Shown: positions 30,301 to 44,784, counted from the first letter of the stretch. The stretch: 64,000 bases of DNA from Odiellus spinosus (GCA_963920705.1 OY987225.1:3856501-3920500); one strand, 5' to 3'. The notes: generated by a model from the letters alone, not told the origin. Translations and numbers: made by a program.

Positions 30301-32508
30301 TAATCAAAAATTTTACAAGGGGTAACTCTTATAAAAAAAAATAATACACCCCCTGTAAAATAAATAATCAAAGATTTTACAAGGGGTACCTCTTGTAAAA
30401 AAAATAATATACCCCCTGTAAAACAATTTATCAAAAATTTTACAAGGGGTAACTCTAATAAAAAAAATAATACACCCCCTGTAAAATAAATAATCAAAGA
30501 TTTTACAAGGGGTACCCCTTGTAAAAAAATAATAAACCTCATATAAAATAAATAATCAAAGATTTTACAAAAAAATAATACACTCAATATAAAATAAATA
30601 AACAAAAATTTTATAGGGTACCCCTTGTAAAAAAAAAATAATACACCCCTGAAAAATAAATAATCAAAAATTTTATAGGGGTATCCATAGTAAAAAAAAA
30701 TAATACACCCCCTGTAAAATAAATATTCAAAAATTTTAAAGGGGTACCCCTTGTAAAAAAAATAATACACCCCCTGTAAAATAAATAATCAGAAATTTTA
30801 CAAGGGGTACCCTTTGTAAAAAAAATAATACACCCCCTGTAAAATAAATAATCAAAGATTTTAAAGGGTTATCCCTTGTAAAAAAATATCCACCCCCTGT
30901 AAAATAAATAATCAAACATTTTACAGGGGGTACCCCTTGTAAAAAAATAATTCACCCCCTGAAAAATAAATGATGAAAGATTATACAAGGGGTAACAATT
31001 GTAAAAAAAATAATACACTCCCTATAAAATAAATAATCAAAAATTTTATAGGGTACCCCTTGTAAAAAAAAAATAATACACCCACTGTAAAATAAATAAT
31101 CAAAAATTTTATAGAGGTACCCCTAGTTAAAAAATAATACACACCCTGTAAAATAAATAATCAAAAATTTTAAAGGGGTACCCCTTGTAAAAAAAAATAA
31201 TACACCCCCTGTAAAATAAATAATCAGAAATTTTACAAGGGGTACCCTTTGTAAAAAAATAATACACCCCCTGTAAAATAAATAATCAAAGATTTTACAA
31301 GGAGTACCTCTTGTAAAAAAATAATATACCCCCTGTAAAATAAATAATCAAAAATTTTAAAGGGGTACCCCTAGTAAAAAAAAATAATACACCCCCTGTA
31401 AAATAAATATTCAAAAATTTTAAAGGGGTACCCCTTGTAAAAAAAAATAATACACCCCCTGTAAAATAAATAATCAGAAATTTTACAAGGGGTACCCTTT
31501 GTAAAAAAAATAATACACCCCCTGTAAAATAAATAATCAAAGATTTTAAAGGGTTATCCCTTGTAAAAAAATATCCACCCCCTGTAAAATAAATAATCAA
31601 ACATTTTACAGGGGGTACCCCTTGTAAAAAAATAATTCACCCCCTGAAAAATAAATGATGAAAGATTATACAAGGGGTAACAATTGTAAAAAAAATAATA
31701 CACTCCCTATAAAATAAATAATCAAAAATTTTATAGGGTACCCCTTGTAAAAAAAAATAATACACCCACTGTAAAATAAATAATCAAAAATTTTATAGAG
31801 GTACCCCTAGTTAAAAAATAATACACACCCTGTAAAATAAATAATCAAAAATTTTAAAGGGGTACCCCTTGTAAAAAAAAATAATACACCCCCTGTAAAA
31901 TAAATAATCAGAAATTTTACAAGGGGTACCCTTTGTAAAAAAAATAATATACCCCCTGTAAAATAAATAATCAAAAATTTTAAAGGGGTACCCCTTGTAA
32001 AAAAAATAATACACCCCCTGTAAAATAAATAATCAAAGATTTTAAAGGGTTATCCCTTGTAAAAAAATATCCACCCCCTGTAAAATAAATAATCAAACAT
32101 TTTACAGGGGGTACCCCTTGTAAAAAAATAATTCACCCCCTGAAAAATAAATGATCAAAGATTATAAAAGGGGTATCAATTGTAAAAAAAATAATACCTC
32201 CTGTAAAATAAATAATCAAAGATTTTACAAGGGGTACACCTTGTAAAAAAAATAATACACTCCCTATAAAATAAATAATCAAAAATTTTATAGGGTACCC
32301 CTTGTAAAAAAAAATAATACACCCCCTGTAAAATAAATAATCAAAAATTTTATAGGGGTACCCCTAGTAAAAAAAAATAATACACCCCCTGTAAAATAAA
32401 TAATCAAAAATTTTAAAGGGGTACCCCTTGTAAAAAAAATAATCAAAAATTTTAAAGGGGTACCCCTTGTAAAAAAAATAATACACCCCCTGTAAAATAA
32501 ATAATCAA
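27347..32508. repeat. Higher-order satellite block, copy B2 (matches 4970-10130)
   Basis: This is the second copy of the 5-kb block described for 4970-10130. Differences are sparse, for example CAAAATTTTTAAAG near 30182 where the first copy reads CAAAAATTTTAAAG. A short local deletion or expansion follows near 32440 as the copies diverge. Confidence 0.85.
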
Positions 32509-35500
32509 AAATTTTACAAGTGGTACCCCTTGTAAAAAAATAATACACCCCCTGTAAAATAAATAATCAAAAATTTTACAAGGGGTACCCCTTGTAAAAA
32601 AATAATACACCCTCTGTAAAATAAATAATCAAAAATTTTACAAGGGGTAACTCTTATAAAAAAAAATAATACACCCCCTGTAAAATAAATAATCAAAGAT
32701 TTTACAAGGGGTACCTCTTGTAAAAAAAATAATATTCCCCCTGTAAAATAATTAATCAAAAATTTTACAAGGGGTAACTCTAATAAAAAAAATAATACAC
32801 CCCCTGTAAAATAAATAATCAAAGATTTTACAAGGGGTACCCCTTGTAAAAAAATAATAAACCTCATATAAAATAAATAATCAAAGATTTTACAAGGGGT
32901 ACACCTTGTAAAAAAAATAATACACTCAATATAAAATAAATAATCAAAAATTTTATAGGGTACCCCTTGTAAAAAAAAAAAATAATACACCCCCTGTAAA
33001 ATAAATAATCAAAAATTTTATAGGGGTACCCCTAGTAAAAAAAATAATACACCCCCTGTAAAATAAATAATCAAAAATTTTAAAGGGGTACCCCTTGTAA
33101 AAAAAATAATACACCCCCTGTAAAATAAATAATCAGAAATTTTACAAGGGGTACCCTTTGTAAAAAAAATAATACACGCCCTGTAAAATAAATAATCAAA
33201 GATTTTAAAGGGTTATCCCTTGTAAAAAAATATCCACCCCCTGTAAAATAAATAATCAAACATTTTACAGGGGGTACCCCTTGTAAAAAAATAATTCACC
33301 CCCTGAAAAATAAATGATGAAAGATTATACAAGGGGTAACAATTGTAAAAAAAATAATACAATCCCTATAAAATAAATAATCAAAAATTTTATAGGGTAC
33401 CCCTTGTAAAAAAAAAATAATACACCCCCTGTAAAATAAATAATCAAAAATTTTATAGGGTACCCCTTGTAAAAAAAAATAATACACCCCCTGTAAAATA
33501 AACAATCAAAAATTTTATAGGGGTACCCCTAGTAAAAAAAATAATACACCCCCTGTAAAATAAATAATCAAAAATTTTAAAGGGGTACCCCTTGTAAAAA
33601 AAATAATACACCCCCTGTAAAATAAATAATCAGAAATTTTACAAAGGGTATCCTTTGTAAAAAAAATAATACAACCCCTGTAAAATAAATAATCAGAAAT
33701 TTTACAAGGGGTACCCTTTGTAAAAAAATAATACACCCCCTGAAAAATAAATAATCAAATATTTTAAAGGGGTACCCCTTGTAAAAAAAATAATACACCC
33801 CCTGTAAAATAAATAATCAAAGAATTTACAAGGGGTACCTCTTGTAAAAAAATAATATACCCCCTGTAAAATAAATAATCAAAAATTTTACAAGGGGTAA
33901 CTCTAATAAAAAAATAATACACCCCCTGTAAAATAAATAATCAAAGATTTTACAAGGGGTACCCCTTGTAAAAAAATAATAAACCTCATATAAAATAAAT
34001 AATCAAAGATTTTACAAGGGGTACCCCTTGCAAAAAATAATACACCCCCTGTAAAATAAATAATCAAAAATTTTAAAGGGGTACCCCTTGTAAAAAAAAT
34101 AATACACCCCCTGTAAAATAAATAATCAGAAATTTTACAAGGGGTACCCTTTGTAAAAAAATAATACACCCTCTGTAAAATAAATAATCAAATATTTTAA
34201 AGGGGTACCCCTTGTAAAAAAAATAATACACTCCCTATAAAATAAATAATCAAAAATTTATAGGGGTACCCCTAGTAAAAAAAATAATACACCCCCTGTA
34301 AAATAAATAATTAAAAATTTTAAAGGGGTACCCCTTGTAAAAAAAATAATACACCCCCTGTAAAATAAATAATCAGAAATTTTACAAGGGGTACCCTTTG
34401 TAAAAAAAAATAATACACCCCCTGTAAAAAAAATAATACACCCCCTGTAAAATAAATAATCAGAAATTTTACAAGGGGTACCCTTTGTAAAAAAAAATAA
34501 TACACCCCCTGTAAAATAAATAATCAAAAATTTTAAAGGGGTACCCCTTGTAAAAAAAATAATACACCCCCTGTAAAATAAATAATCAAAGATTTTAAAG
34601 GGTTATCCCTTGTAAAAAAATAATCCACCCCCTGTAAAATAAATAATCAAACATTTTACAGGGGGTACCCCTTGTAAAAAAATAATTCACCCCCTGAAAA
34701 ATAAATGATGAAAGATTATACAAGGGGTAACAATTGTAAAAAAAATAATACACTCCCTATAAAATAAATAATCAAAAATTTTATAGGGTACCCCTTGTAA
34801 AAAAAAATAATACACCCCCTGTAAAATAAATAATCAAAAATTTTATAGGGGTACCCCTAGTAAAAAAAATAATACACCCCCTGTAAAATAAATAATCAAA
34901 AATTTTAAAGGGGTACCCCTTGTAAAAAAAATAATACACCCCCTGTAAAATAAATAATCAGAAATTTTACAAGGGGTACCCTTTGTAAAAAAAAATAATA
35001 CACCCCCTGTAAAATAAATAATCAAAAATTTTAAAGGGGTACCCTTGTAAAAAAAATAATACACCCCCTGTAAAATAAATAATCAGAAATTTTACAAGGG
35101 GTACCCTTTGTAAAAAAAATAATACACCCCCTGTAAAATAAATAATCAAAAATTTTAAAGGGGTACCCATTGTAAAAAAAATAATACACCCCCTGTAAAA
35201 TAATTCACAAAGATTTTAAAGGGTTATCCCTTGTAAAAAAATATCCACCCCCTGTAAAATAAATAATCAAACATTTTACAGGGGGTACCCCTTGTAAAAA
35301 AATAATTCACCCCCTGAAAAATAAATGATGAAAGATTATACAAGGGGTAACAATTGTAAAAAAAATAATACACTCCCTATAAAATAAATAATCAAAAATT
35401 TTATAGGGTACCCCTTGTAAAAAAAAAAATAATACACCCCCTGTAAAATAAATAATCAAAAATTTTATAGGGGTACCCCTAGTTAAAAAATAATACACCC

Positions 35501-38500
35501 CCTGTAAAATAAATAATCAAAAATTTTAAAGGGGTACCCCTTGTAAAAAAAATAATACACCCCCTGTAAAATAAATAATCAAAAATTTTAAAGGGGTACC
35601 CCTTGTAAAAAAAATAATACACCCCCTGTAAAATAAATAATCAAAGATTTTACAAGGGGTACCTCTTGTAAAAAAATAATATACCCCCTGTAAAATAAAT
35701 AATCAAAAATTTTACAAGGGGTAACTCTAATAAAAAAATAATACACCCCCTGTAAAATAAATAATCAAAGATTTTACGAGGGGTACCCCTTGTAAAAAAA
35801 TAATAAACCTCATATAAAATAAATAATCAAAGATTTTACAAGGGGTACCCCTTCTAAAAAAATAATAAACCTCATATAAAATAAATAATCGAACATTTTA
35901 CAAAAAAATAATACACTCAATATAAAATAAATAAACAAAAATTTTATAGGGTACCCCTTGTAAAAAAAAATAATACACCCCTGTAAAATAAATAATCAAA
36001 AATTTTATAGGGGTACCCCTAGTAAAAAAAAATAATACACCCCCTGTAAAATAAATAATCAAAATTTTTAAAGGGGTACCCCTTGTAAAAAAAATAAGAC
36101 ACCCCATGTAAAATAAATAATCAGAAATTTTACAAGGGGTACCCTTTGTAAAAAAAAAATAATACACCTCCTGTAAAATAAATAATCAAAAATTTTAAAG
36201 GGGTACCCATTGTAAAAAAAATAAAACACCCCCTGTAAAATAAATAATCAAAGATTTTAAAGGGTTATCCCTTGTAAAAAAATATCCACCCCCTGTAAAA
36301 TAAATAATCAAACATTTTACAGGGGGTACCCCTTGTAAAAAAATAATTCACCCCCTGAAAAATAAATGATGAAAGATTATACAAGGGGTAACAATTGTAA
36401 AAAAAATAATACACTCCCTATAAAATAAATAATCAAAAATTTTATAGGGTACCCTTGTAAAAAAAAAATAATACACCCCCTGTAAAATAAATAATCAAAA
36501 ATTTTATAGGGGTACCCCTAGTTAAAAAATAATACACACCCTGTAAAATAAATAATCAAAAATTTTAAAGGGGTACCCCTTGTAAAAAAAATAATACACC
36601 CCCTGTAAAATAAATAATCAAAAATTTTATAGGGGTACCCCTAGTTAAAAAATAATACACACCCTGTAAAATAAATAATCAAAAATTTTAAAGGGGTACC
36701 CTTTGTAAAAAAAATAATACACCCCCTGTAAAATAAATAATCAAAGATTTTACAAGGGGTACCTCTTGTAAAAAAATAATATACCCCTGTAAAATAAATA
36801 ATCAAAAATTTTACAAGGGGTAACTCTAATAAAAAAATAATACACCCCCTGTAAAATAAATAATCAAAGATTTTACAAGGGGTACCCCTTGTAAAAAAAT
36901 AATAAACCTCATATAAAATATATAATCAAAGATTTTACAAGGGGTACCCATTGTAAAAAAATAGTAAACCTCATATAAAATAAATAATCAAACATTTTAC
37001 AGGGGGTACCCCTTGTAAAAAAATAATTCACACCCTGAAAAATAAATGATCAAAGATTATACAAGGGGTAACAATTGTAAAAAAAATAATACACCTCCTG
37101 TAAAATAAATAATCAAAAATTTTATAGGGTACCCCTTGTAAAAAAAAATAATACACCCCCTGTAAAATAAATAATCAAAAATTTTATAGGGGAACCCCTA
37201 GTAAAAAAAATAATACACCCCCTGTAAAATAAATAATCAAAAATTTTAAAGGGGTACCCCTTGTAAAAAAAATAATACACCCCCTGTAAAATAAATAATC
37301 AAAAATTTTAAAGGAGTACCCCTTGTAAAAAAAATAATACACCCCCTGTAAAATAAATAATCAAACATTTTACAGGGGGTACCCCTTGTAAAAAAATAAT
37401 TCACCCCCTGAAAAATAAATGATCAAAGATTATACAAGGGGTATCAATTGTAAAAAAAATAATACCTCCTGTAAAATAAATAATCAAAAATTTTATAGGG
37501 TACCCCTTGTAAAAAAAAAATAATACACCCCCTGTAAAATAAATAATCAAAAATTTTATAGGGGTACCCCTAGTAAAAAAAATAATACACCCCCTGTAAA
37601 ATAAATAATCAAAAATTTTAAAGGGGTACCCCTTGTAAAAAAAATAATACACCCCCTGTAAAATAAATAATCAAAAATTTTAAAGGAGTACCCCTTGTAA
37701 AAAAATAATACACCCCCTGTAAAATAAATAATCAAAAATTTTACAAAGGGTAACTTTTATAAAAAAAATAATACACCCCCTGTAAAATAAATAATCAAAC
37801 ATTTTACAGGGGGTACCCCTTGTAAAAAAATAATTCACCCCCTGAAAAATAAATGATCAAAGATTATACAAGGGGTATCAATTGTAAAAAAAATAATACC
37901 TCCTGTAAAATAAATAATCAAAGATTTTACAAGGGGTACACCTTGGAAAAAAAAATAATACACTCTCTATAAAATAAATAATCAAAAATTTTATAGGGTA
38001 CCCCTTGTAAAAAAAAATAATACACCCCCTGTAAAATAAATAATCAAAAATTTTATAGGGGTACCCCTAGTAAAAAAAAATAATACACCCCCTGTAAAAT
38101 AAATAATCAAAAATTTTAAAGGGGTACCCCTTGTAAAAAAAATAATACACCCCCTGTAAAATAAATAATCAAAAATTTTACAAGTGGTACCCCTTGTAAA
38201 AAAATAATACACAATCTGTAAAATAAATAATCAAAAATTTTACAAGGGGTAACTCTTATAAAAAAAAATAATACACCCCCTGTAAAATAAATAATCAAAG
38301 ATTTTACAAGGGGTACCTCTTGTAAAAAAATAATATACCCCCTGTAAAATAATTTATCAAAAATTTTACAAGGGGTAACTCTAATAAAAAAAATAATACA
38401 CCCCCTGTAAAATAAATAATCAAAGATTTTACAAGGGGTACCCCTTGTAAAAAAATAATAAACCTCATATAAAATAAATAATCAAAGATTTTACAAAAAA

Positions 38501-41500
38501 ATAATACACTCAATATAAAATAAATAAACAAAAATTTTATAGGGTACCCCTTGTAAAAAAAAATAATACACCCCTGTAAAATAAATAATCAAAAATTTTA
38601 TAGGGGTACCCCTAGTAAAAAAAAATAATACACCCCCTGTAAAATAAATATTCAAAAATTTTAAAGGGGTACCCCTTGTAAAAAAAATAATACACCCCCT
38701 GTAAAATAAATAATCAGAAATTTTACAAATGGTACCCTTTGTAAAAAAAATAATACACCCCCTGTAAAATAAATAATCAAAGATTTTAAAGGGTTATCCC
38801 TTGTAAAAAAATATCCACCCCCTGTAAAATAAATAATCAAACATTTTACAGGGGGTACCCCTTGTAAAAAAATAATTCACCCCCTGAAAAATAAATGATG
38901 AATGATTATACAAGGGGTAACAATTGTAAAAAAAATAATATACTCCCTATAAAATAAATAATCAAAAATTTTATAGGGTACCCCTTGTAAAAAAAAAATA
39001 ATACACCCACTGTAAAATAAATAATCAAAAATTTTATAGAGGTACCCCTAGTTAAAAAATAATACACACCCTGTAAAATAAATAATCAAAAATTTTAAAG
39101 GGGTACCCCTTGTAAAAAAAATAATACACCCCCTGTAAAATAAATAATCAGAAATTTTACAAGGGGTACCCTTTGTAAAAAAAAATAATACACCCCCTGT
39201 AAAATAAATAATCAAAGATTTTACAAGGAGTACCTCTTGTAAAAAAAAATATACCCCCTGTAAAATAAATAATCAAAAATTTTACAAGGGGTAACTCTAA
39301 TAAAAAAAATAATAAACCCCCTGTAAAATAAATAATCAAAGATTTTACAAGGGGTACCCCTTGTAAAAAAATAATAAACCTCATATAAAATATATAATCA
39401 AAGATTTTACAAGGGGTACCCATTGTAAAAAAATAATAAACCTCATATAAAATAAATAATCAAACATTTTACAGGGGGTACCCCTTGTAAAAAAATAATT
39501 CACCCCCTGAAAAATAAATGATCAAAGATTATACAAGGGGTAACAATTGTAAAAAAAATAATACACCTCCTGTAAAATAAATAATCGAAAATTTTATAGG
39601 GTACCCCTTGTAAAAAAAATAATACACCCCCTTTAAAATAAATAATCAAAAATTTTATAGGGGTACCCCTAGTAAAAAAAATAATACACCCCCTGTAAAA
39701 TAAATAATCAAAAATTTTAAAGGGGTACCCCTTGTAAAAAAAAATAATACACCAACTGTAAAATAAATAATCAAAAATTTTAAAGGAGTACCCCTTGTAA
39801 AAAAAATAATACACCCCCTGTAAAATAAATAATCAAAGATTTTAAAGGGTTATCCCTTATAAAAAAATAATCCACCCCCTGTAAAATAAATAATCAAACA
39901 TTTTACAGGGGGTACCCCTTGTAAAAAAATAATTCACCCCCTGAAAAATAAATGATCAAAGATTATACAAGGGGTATCAATTGTAAAAAAAATAATACCT
40001 CCTGTAAAATAAATAATCAAAGATTTTACAAGGGGTACACCTTGGAAAAAAAAATAATACACTCCCTATAAAATAAATAATCAAAAATTTTATAGGGTAC
40101 CCCTTGTAAAAAAAAATAATACACCCCCTGTAAAATAAATAATCAAAAATTTTATAGGGGTACCCCTAGTAAAAAAAAATAATACACCCCCTGTAAAATA
40201 AATAATCAAAAATTTTAAAGGGGTACCCCTTGTAAAAAAAATAATACACCCCCTGTAAAATAAATAATCAAAAATTTTACAAGGGGTACCCCTTGTAAAA
40301 AAATAATACACCCTCTGTAAAATAAATAATCAAAAATTTTACAAGGGGTAACTCTTATAAAAAAAAATAATACACCCCCTGTAAAATAAATAATCAAAGA
40401 TTTTACAAGGGGTACCTCTTGTAAAAAAAATAATATACCCCCTGTAAAATAATTTATCAAAAATTTTACAAGGGGTAACTCTAATAAAAAAAATAATACA
40501 CCCCCTGTAAAATATATAATCAAAGATTTTACAAGGGGTACCCCTTGTAAAAAAATAATAAACCTCATATAAAATAAAAATCAAAGATTTTACAAGGGGT
40601 ACACCTTCTAAAAAAAATAATACACTCAATATAAAATAAATAAACAAAAATTTTATAGGGTACCCCTTGTAAAAAAAAAAATAATACACCCCTGTAAAAT
40701 AAATAATCAAAAATTTTATAGGGGTACCCCTAGTAAAAAAAATAATACACCCCCTGTAAAATAAATATTCAAAAATTTTAAAGGGGTACCCCTTGTAAAA
40801 AAAATAATACACCCCCTGTAAAATAAATAATCAGAAATTTTACAAGGGGTACCCTTTGTAAAAAAAAATAATACACCCCCTGTAAAATAAATAATCAAAG
40901 ATTTTAAAAGGTTATCCCTTGTAAAAAAATATCCAGCCCCTGTAAAATAAATAATCAAACATTTTACAGGGGGTACCCCTTGTAAAAAAATAATTCACCC
41001 CCTGAAAAATAAATGATGAAAGATTATACAAGGGGTAACAATTGTAAAAAAAATAATACACTCCCTATAAAATAAATAATCAAAAATTTTATAGGGTACC
41101 CCTTGTAAAAAAAAAATAATACACCCACTGTAAAATAAATAATGAAAAATTTTATAGGGGTACCCCTAGTTAAAAAATAATACACACCCTGTAAAATAAA
41201 TAATCAAAAATTTTAAAGGGGTACCCCTTGTAAAAAAAATAATACACCCCCTGTACAATAAATAATCAGAAATTTTACAAGGGGTACCCTTTGTAAAAAA
41301 ATAATACACCCCCTGTAAAATAAATAATCAAAGATTTTACAAGGGGTACCTCTTGTAAAAAAATAATATACCCCCTGTAAAATAAATAATCAAAAATTTT
41401 ACAAGGGGTAACTCTAATAAAAAAATAATACACCCCCTGTAAAATAAATAATCAAAGATTTTACAAGGGGTACCCCTTGTAAAAAAATAATAAACCTCAT

Positions 41501-43925
41501 ATAAAATATATAATCAAAGATTTTACAAGGGGTACCCATTGTAAAAAAATAATAAACCTCATATAAAATAAATAATCAAACATTTTACAGGGGGTACCCC
41601 TTGTAAAAAAATAATTCACCCCCTGAAAAATAAATGATCAAAGATTATACAAGGGGTAACAATTGTAAAAAAAATAATACACCTCCTGTAAAATAAATAA
41701 TCAAAAATTTTATAGGGTACCCCTTGTAAAAAAAAATAATACACCCCCTGTAAAATAAATAATCAAAAATTTTATAGGGGTACCCCTAGTAAAAAAAATA
41801 ATACACCCCCTGTAAAATAAATAATCAAAAATTTTAAAGGGGTACCCCTTGTAAAAAAAATAATACACCCCCTGTAAAATAAATAATCAAAAATTTTAAA
41901 GGAGTACCCCTTGTAAAAAAAATAATCCACCCCCTGTAAAATAAATAATCAAACATTTTACAGGGGTACCCCTTGTAAAAAAATAATTCACCCCCTGAAA
42001 AATAAATGATCAAAGATTATACAAGGGGTATCAATTGTAAAAAAAATAATACCTCCTGTAAAATAAATAATCAAAGATTTTACAAGGGGTACACCTTGGA
42101 AAAAAAAATAATACACTCCCTATAAAATAAATAATCAAAAATTTTATAGGGTACCCCTTGTAAAAAAAATAATACACCCCCTGTAAAATAAATAATCAAA
42201 AATTTTATAGGGGTACCCCTAGTAAAAAAAAATAATACACCCCTTGTAAAATAAATAATCAAAAATTTTAAAGGGGTACCCCTTGTAAAAAAAATAATAC
42301 ACCCCCTGTAAAATAAATAATCAAAAATTTTACAAGTGGTACCCCTTGTAAAAAAATAATACACCATCTGTAAAATAAATAATCAAAAATTTTACAAGGG
42401 GTAACTCTTATAAAAAAAAATAATACACCCCCTGTAAAATAAATAATCAAAGATTTTTCAAGGGGTACCTCTTGTAAAAAAAATAATATACCCCCTGTAA
42501 AATAATTTATCAAAAATTTTACAAGGGGTAACTCTAATAAAAAAAATAATACACCCCCTGTAAAATAAATAATCAAAGATTTTACAAGGGGTACCCCTTG
42601 TAAAAAAATAATAAACCTCATATAAAATAAATAATCAAAGATTTTACAAGGGGTACACCTTGTAAAAAAAATAATACACTCAATATAAAATAAATAAACA
42701 AAAATTTTATAGGGTACCCCTTGTAAAAAAAAAATAATACACCCCCTGTAAAATAAATAATCAAAAATTTTATAGGGGTACCCCTTGTAAAAAAAATAAT
42801 ACACCCCCTGTAAAATAAATAATCAGAAATTTTACAAGGGGTACCCTTTGTAAAAAAAAATAATACACCCCCTGTAAAATAAATAATCAAAAATTTTAAA
42901 GGGGTACCCATTATAAAAAAAATAATACACCCCCTGTAAAATAAATAATCAAAGATTTAAAAGGGTTATCCCTTGTAAAAAAATATCCACCCCCTGTAAA
43001 ATAAATAATCAAACATTTTACAGGGGGTACCCCTTGTAAAAAAATAATTCACCCCCTGAAAAATAAATGATGAAAGATTATACAAGGGGTAACAATTGTA
43101 AAAAAAATAATACACTCCCTATAAAATAAATAATCAAAAATTTTATAGGGTACCCCTTGTAAAAAAAAAATACACCCCCTGTAAAATAAATAATCAAAAA
43201 TTTTAAAGGGGTACCCCTTGTAAAAAAAATAATACACCCCCTGTAAAATAAATAATCAGAAATTTTACAAGGGGTACCCTTTGTAAAAAAAATAATACAC
43301 CCCCTGTAAAATAAATAATCAAAGATTTTACAAGGGGTACCTCTTGTAAAAAATAATATACCCCCTGTAAAATAAATAATCAAAAATTTTACAAGGGGTA
43401 ACTCTAATAAAAAAATAATACACCCCTGTAAAATAAATAATCAAAGATTTTACAAGGGGTACCCCTTGTAAAAAAATAATAAACCTCATATAAAATAAAT
43501 AATCAAAGATTTTACAAGGGGTACCCCTTGTAAAAAAATAATAAACCTCATATAAAATAAATAATCAAACATTTTACAGGGGGTACCCCTTGTAAAAAAA
43601 TAATTCACCCCCTGAAAAATAAATGATCAAAGATTATACAAGGGGTAACAATTGTAAAAAAAATAATACACCTCCTGTAAAATAAATAATCAAAAATTTT
43701 ATAGGGTACCCCTTGTAAAAAAAAATAATACACCCCCTGTAAAATAAATAATCAAAAATTTTATAGGGGTACCCTTAGTAAAAAAAATAATACACCCCCT
43801 GTAAAATAAATAATCAAAAATTTTAAAGGGGTACCCCTTGTAAAAAAAATAATACACCCCCTGTAAAATAAATAATCAAAAATTTTAAAGGGGTACCCCT
43901 TGTAAAAAAAATAATACACCCCCTG

Positions 43926-44343
43926 AGGCAGATTTTCCGGTTTTTTACCCGCTACTAGCGAGCATGAAAATGGACCTTTAAACTCTCCGTTCCCCAAAAG
44001 TGTTTCAACTGCTTTATGTCTCACCAAGAATAGATTCAACACAAGAATATGGAAGAGCTATCCCTTTGTCCGCGCGCTAGTCTCAAGAGGATGGAGCCTA
44101 CGGGGGTCTTACGCCGCGCCTCATGTCAAGTGCACAGGAAGCGGTTGGCTGTTTTCTACGATAAGTGCGGGGGTGGGAGGATATCAGGCTGCGGGGATAG
44201 ACGCTGCCGGCGGGGATAGACGCTGCCGGCAGAGCTAGCTCTATGTCGCAGACCTCGAAAGCTCGTGATAGGGTGAAAATCATAACGCGTGTAACGTCAA
44301 ATCCTCCACCCGCTCGAAACTAGCGTTATACCAGAGGTATAGA
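43926..44343. other. GC-richer unique junction next to the satellite
   Basis: The array ends inside a monomer at the CCCCCTG block and is followed directly by DNA of clearly higher GC content. A 19-bp unit beginning CGGGGATAGACGC is duplicated in tandem at 44192-44210 and 44211-44229. Minus-strand open frames cross this stretch, including one that starts at 44042 and runs into the satellite, but none resembles a protein I know. No gene is called here. Confidence 0.6.
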
Positions 44344-44784
44344 GTACGGTTCGATATTCTTGTAAGGTCAAAGATAGAGTATTGCTGCTTTGTATATAAT
44401 GGTTTTAGTGAATACTGGAAAAATACGGTGGAAGGCGTTCAAAATAAGTTTGCTCAGCTCTACTCGTATAACTACTATCCAGTGACTAATTATAGGTATA
44501 AAAAAGTATAAGAAATTTGTAATTTAGGCTCAATTAAAAATAGGTTAATCTACCACGAAATTATGTTTACATATAAACTTTTAAATTCAAAAATTGATTC
44601 GAGATAGCTGTTAAATCAGATTAATATTAGAACTCCAAATTTCTATACTAGAAGTATATCACTTTTTTATATATCCGATAAATCCACTTTAAACCCAATA
44701 AAGATAACGCAAAAAATCTGTAATAACTTCTGCGAACATTTAGATTTCTTCGAAATTCATCAGAATAAATTAAGAATCAAATAA
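44344..44784 (+). pseudogene. LINE (non-LTR retrotransposon) ORF2 C-terminal remnant
   Basis: One reading frame of 147 codons with two internal stops (after YRYKKV and after SKIDSR) gives a sequence typical of the region after the reverse transcriptase of jockey/CR1-type LINEs. It reads LVRSKIEYCCFVYN, then EGVQNKF, then LGSIKNRLIYHEIMFTYKLL, and ends at a TAA. In an intact element this region would belong to the ORF2 endonuclease-reverse transcriptase. No catalytic RT motif is left: the copy is 5'-truncated, as LINEs often are, and no longer codes. The exact clade cannot be assigned from this tail. Confidence 0.8.

Larger units (their letters stand above)
1..43925. repeat. 62-bp palindromic satellite array (incomplete at left)
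   Basis: The stretch is an unbroken head-to-tail array of a roughly 62-bp AT-rich monomer, all copies in one orientation, about 700 units. Each unit has an A-run, the block CACCCCCTGTAAAATAAATA, then TCAAAAATTTT, then a palindrome whose core is ACAAGGGGTACCCCTTGT. With the flanking TTTT and AAAA the palindrome reaches 26 bp in the best copies. Variants differ mainly around the palindrome (TATAGGGTACC, AAAGGGGTACC, ACAGGGGGTACC, ACAAGGGGTAACTC) and in A-run length. Units with internal deletions occur near 32440 and 34430. No insertion of other DNA was seen. A pericentromeric, subtelomeric or other heterochromatic location is an inference. The array runs off the left edge. Confidence 0.98.

Noticed and set aside
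313-43840. Dozens of minus-strand ORFs of 60-284 codons as repetitive membrane proteins
   Set aside because: They follow the 62-bp satellite period with frame cycling and have no conserved frame, start context or domain.
1-43925. The regularly spaced palindromic repeats as a CRISPR array
   Set aside because: The sequence between palindromes is also repeated, not unique spacers; there are no cas genes and the context is eukaryotic.
43761-44042. 93-codon minus-strand ORF crossing the satellite edge
   Set aside because: More than half is satellite; the unique N-terminal part matches no family I recognise.
44098-44283. 61-codon minus-strand ORF in the GC-rich junction
   Set aside because: It includes the 19-bp duplication and has no known motif; GC-rich DNA gives open frames by chance.
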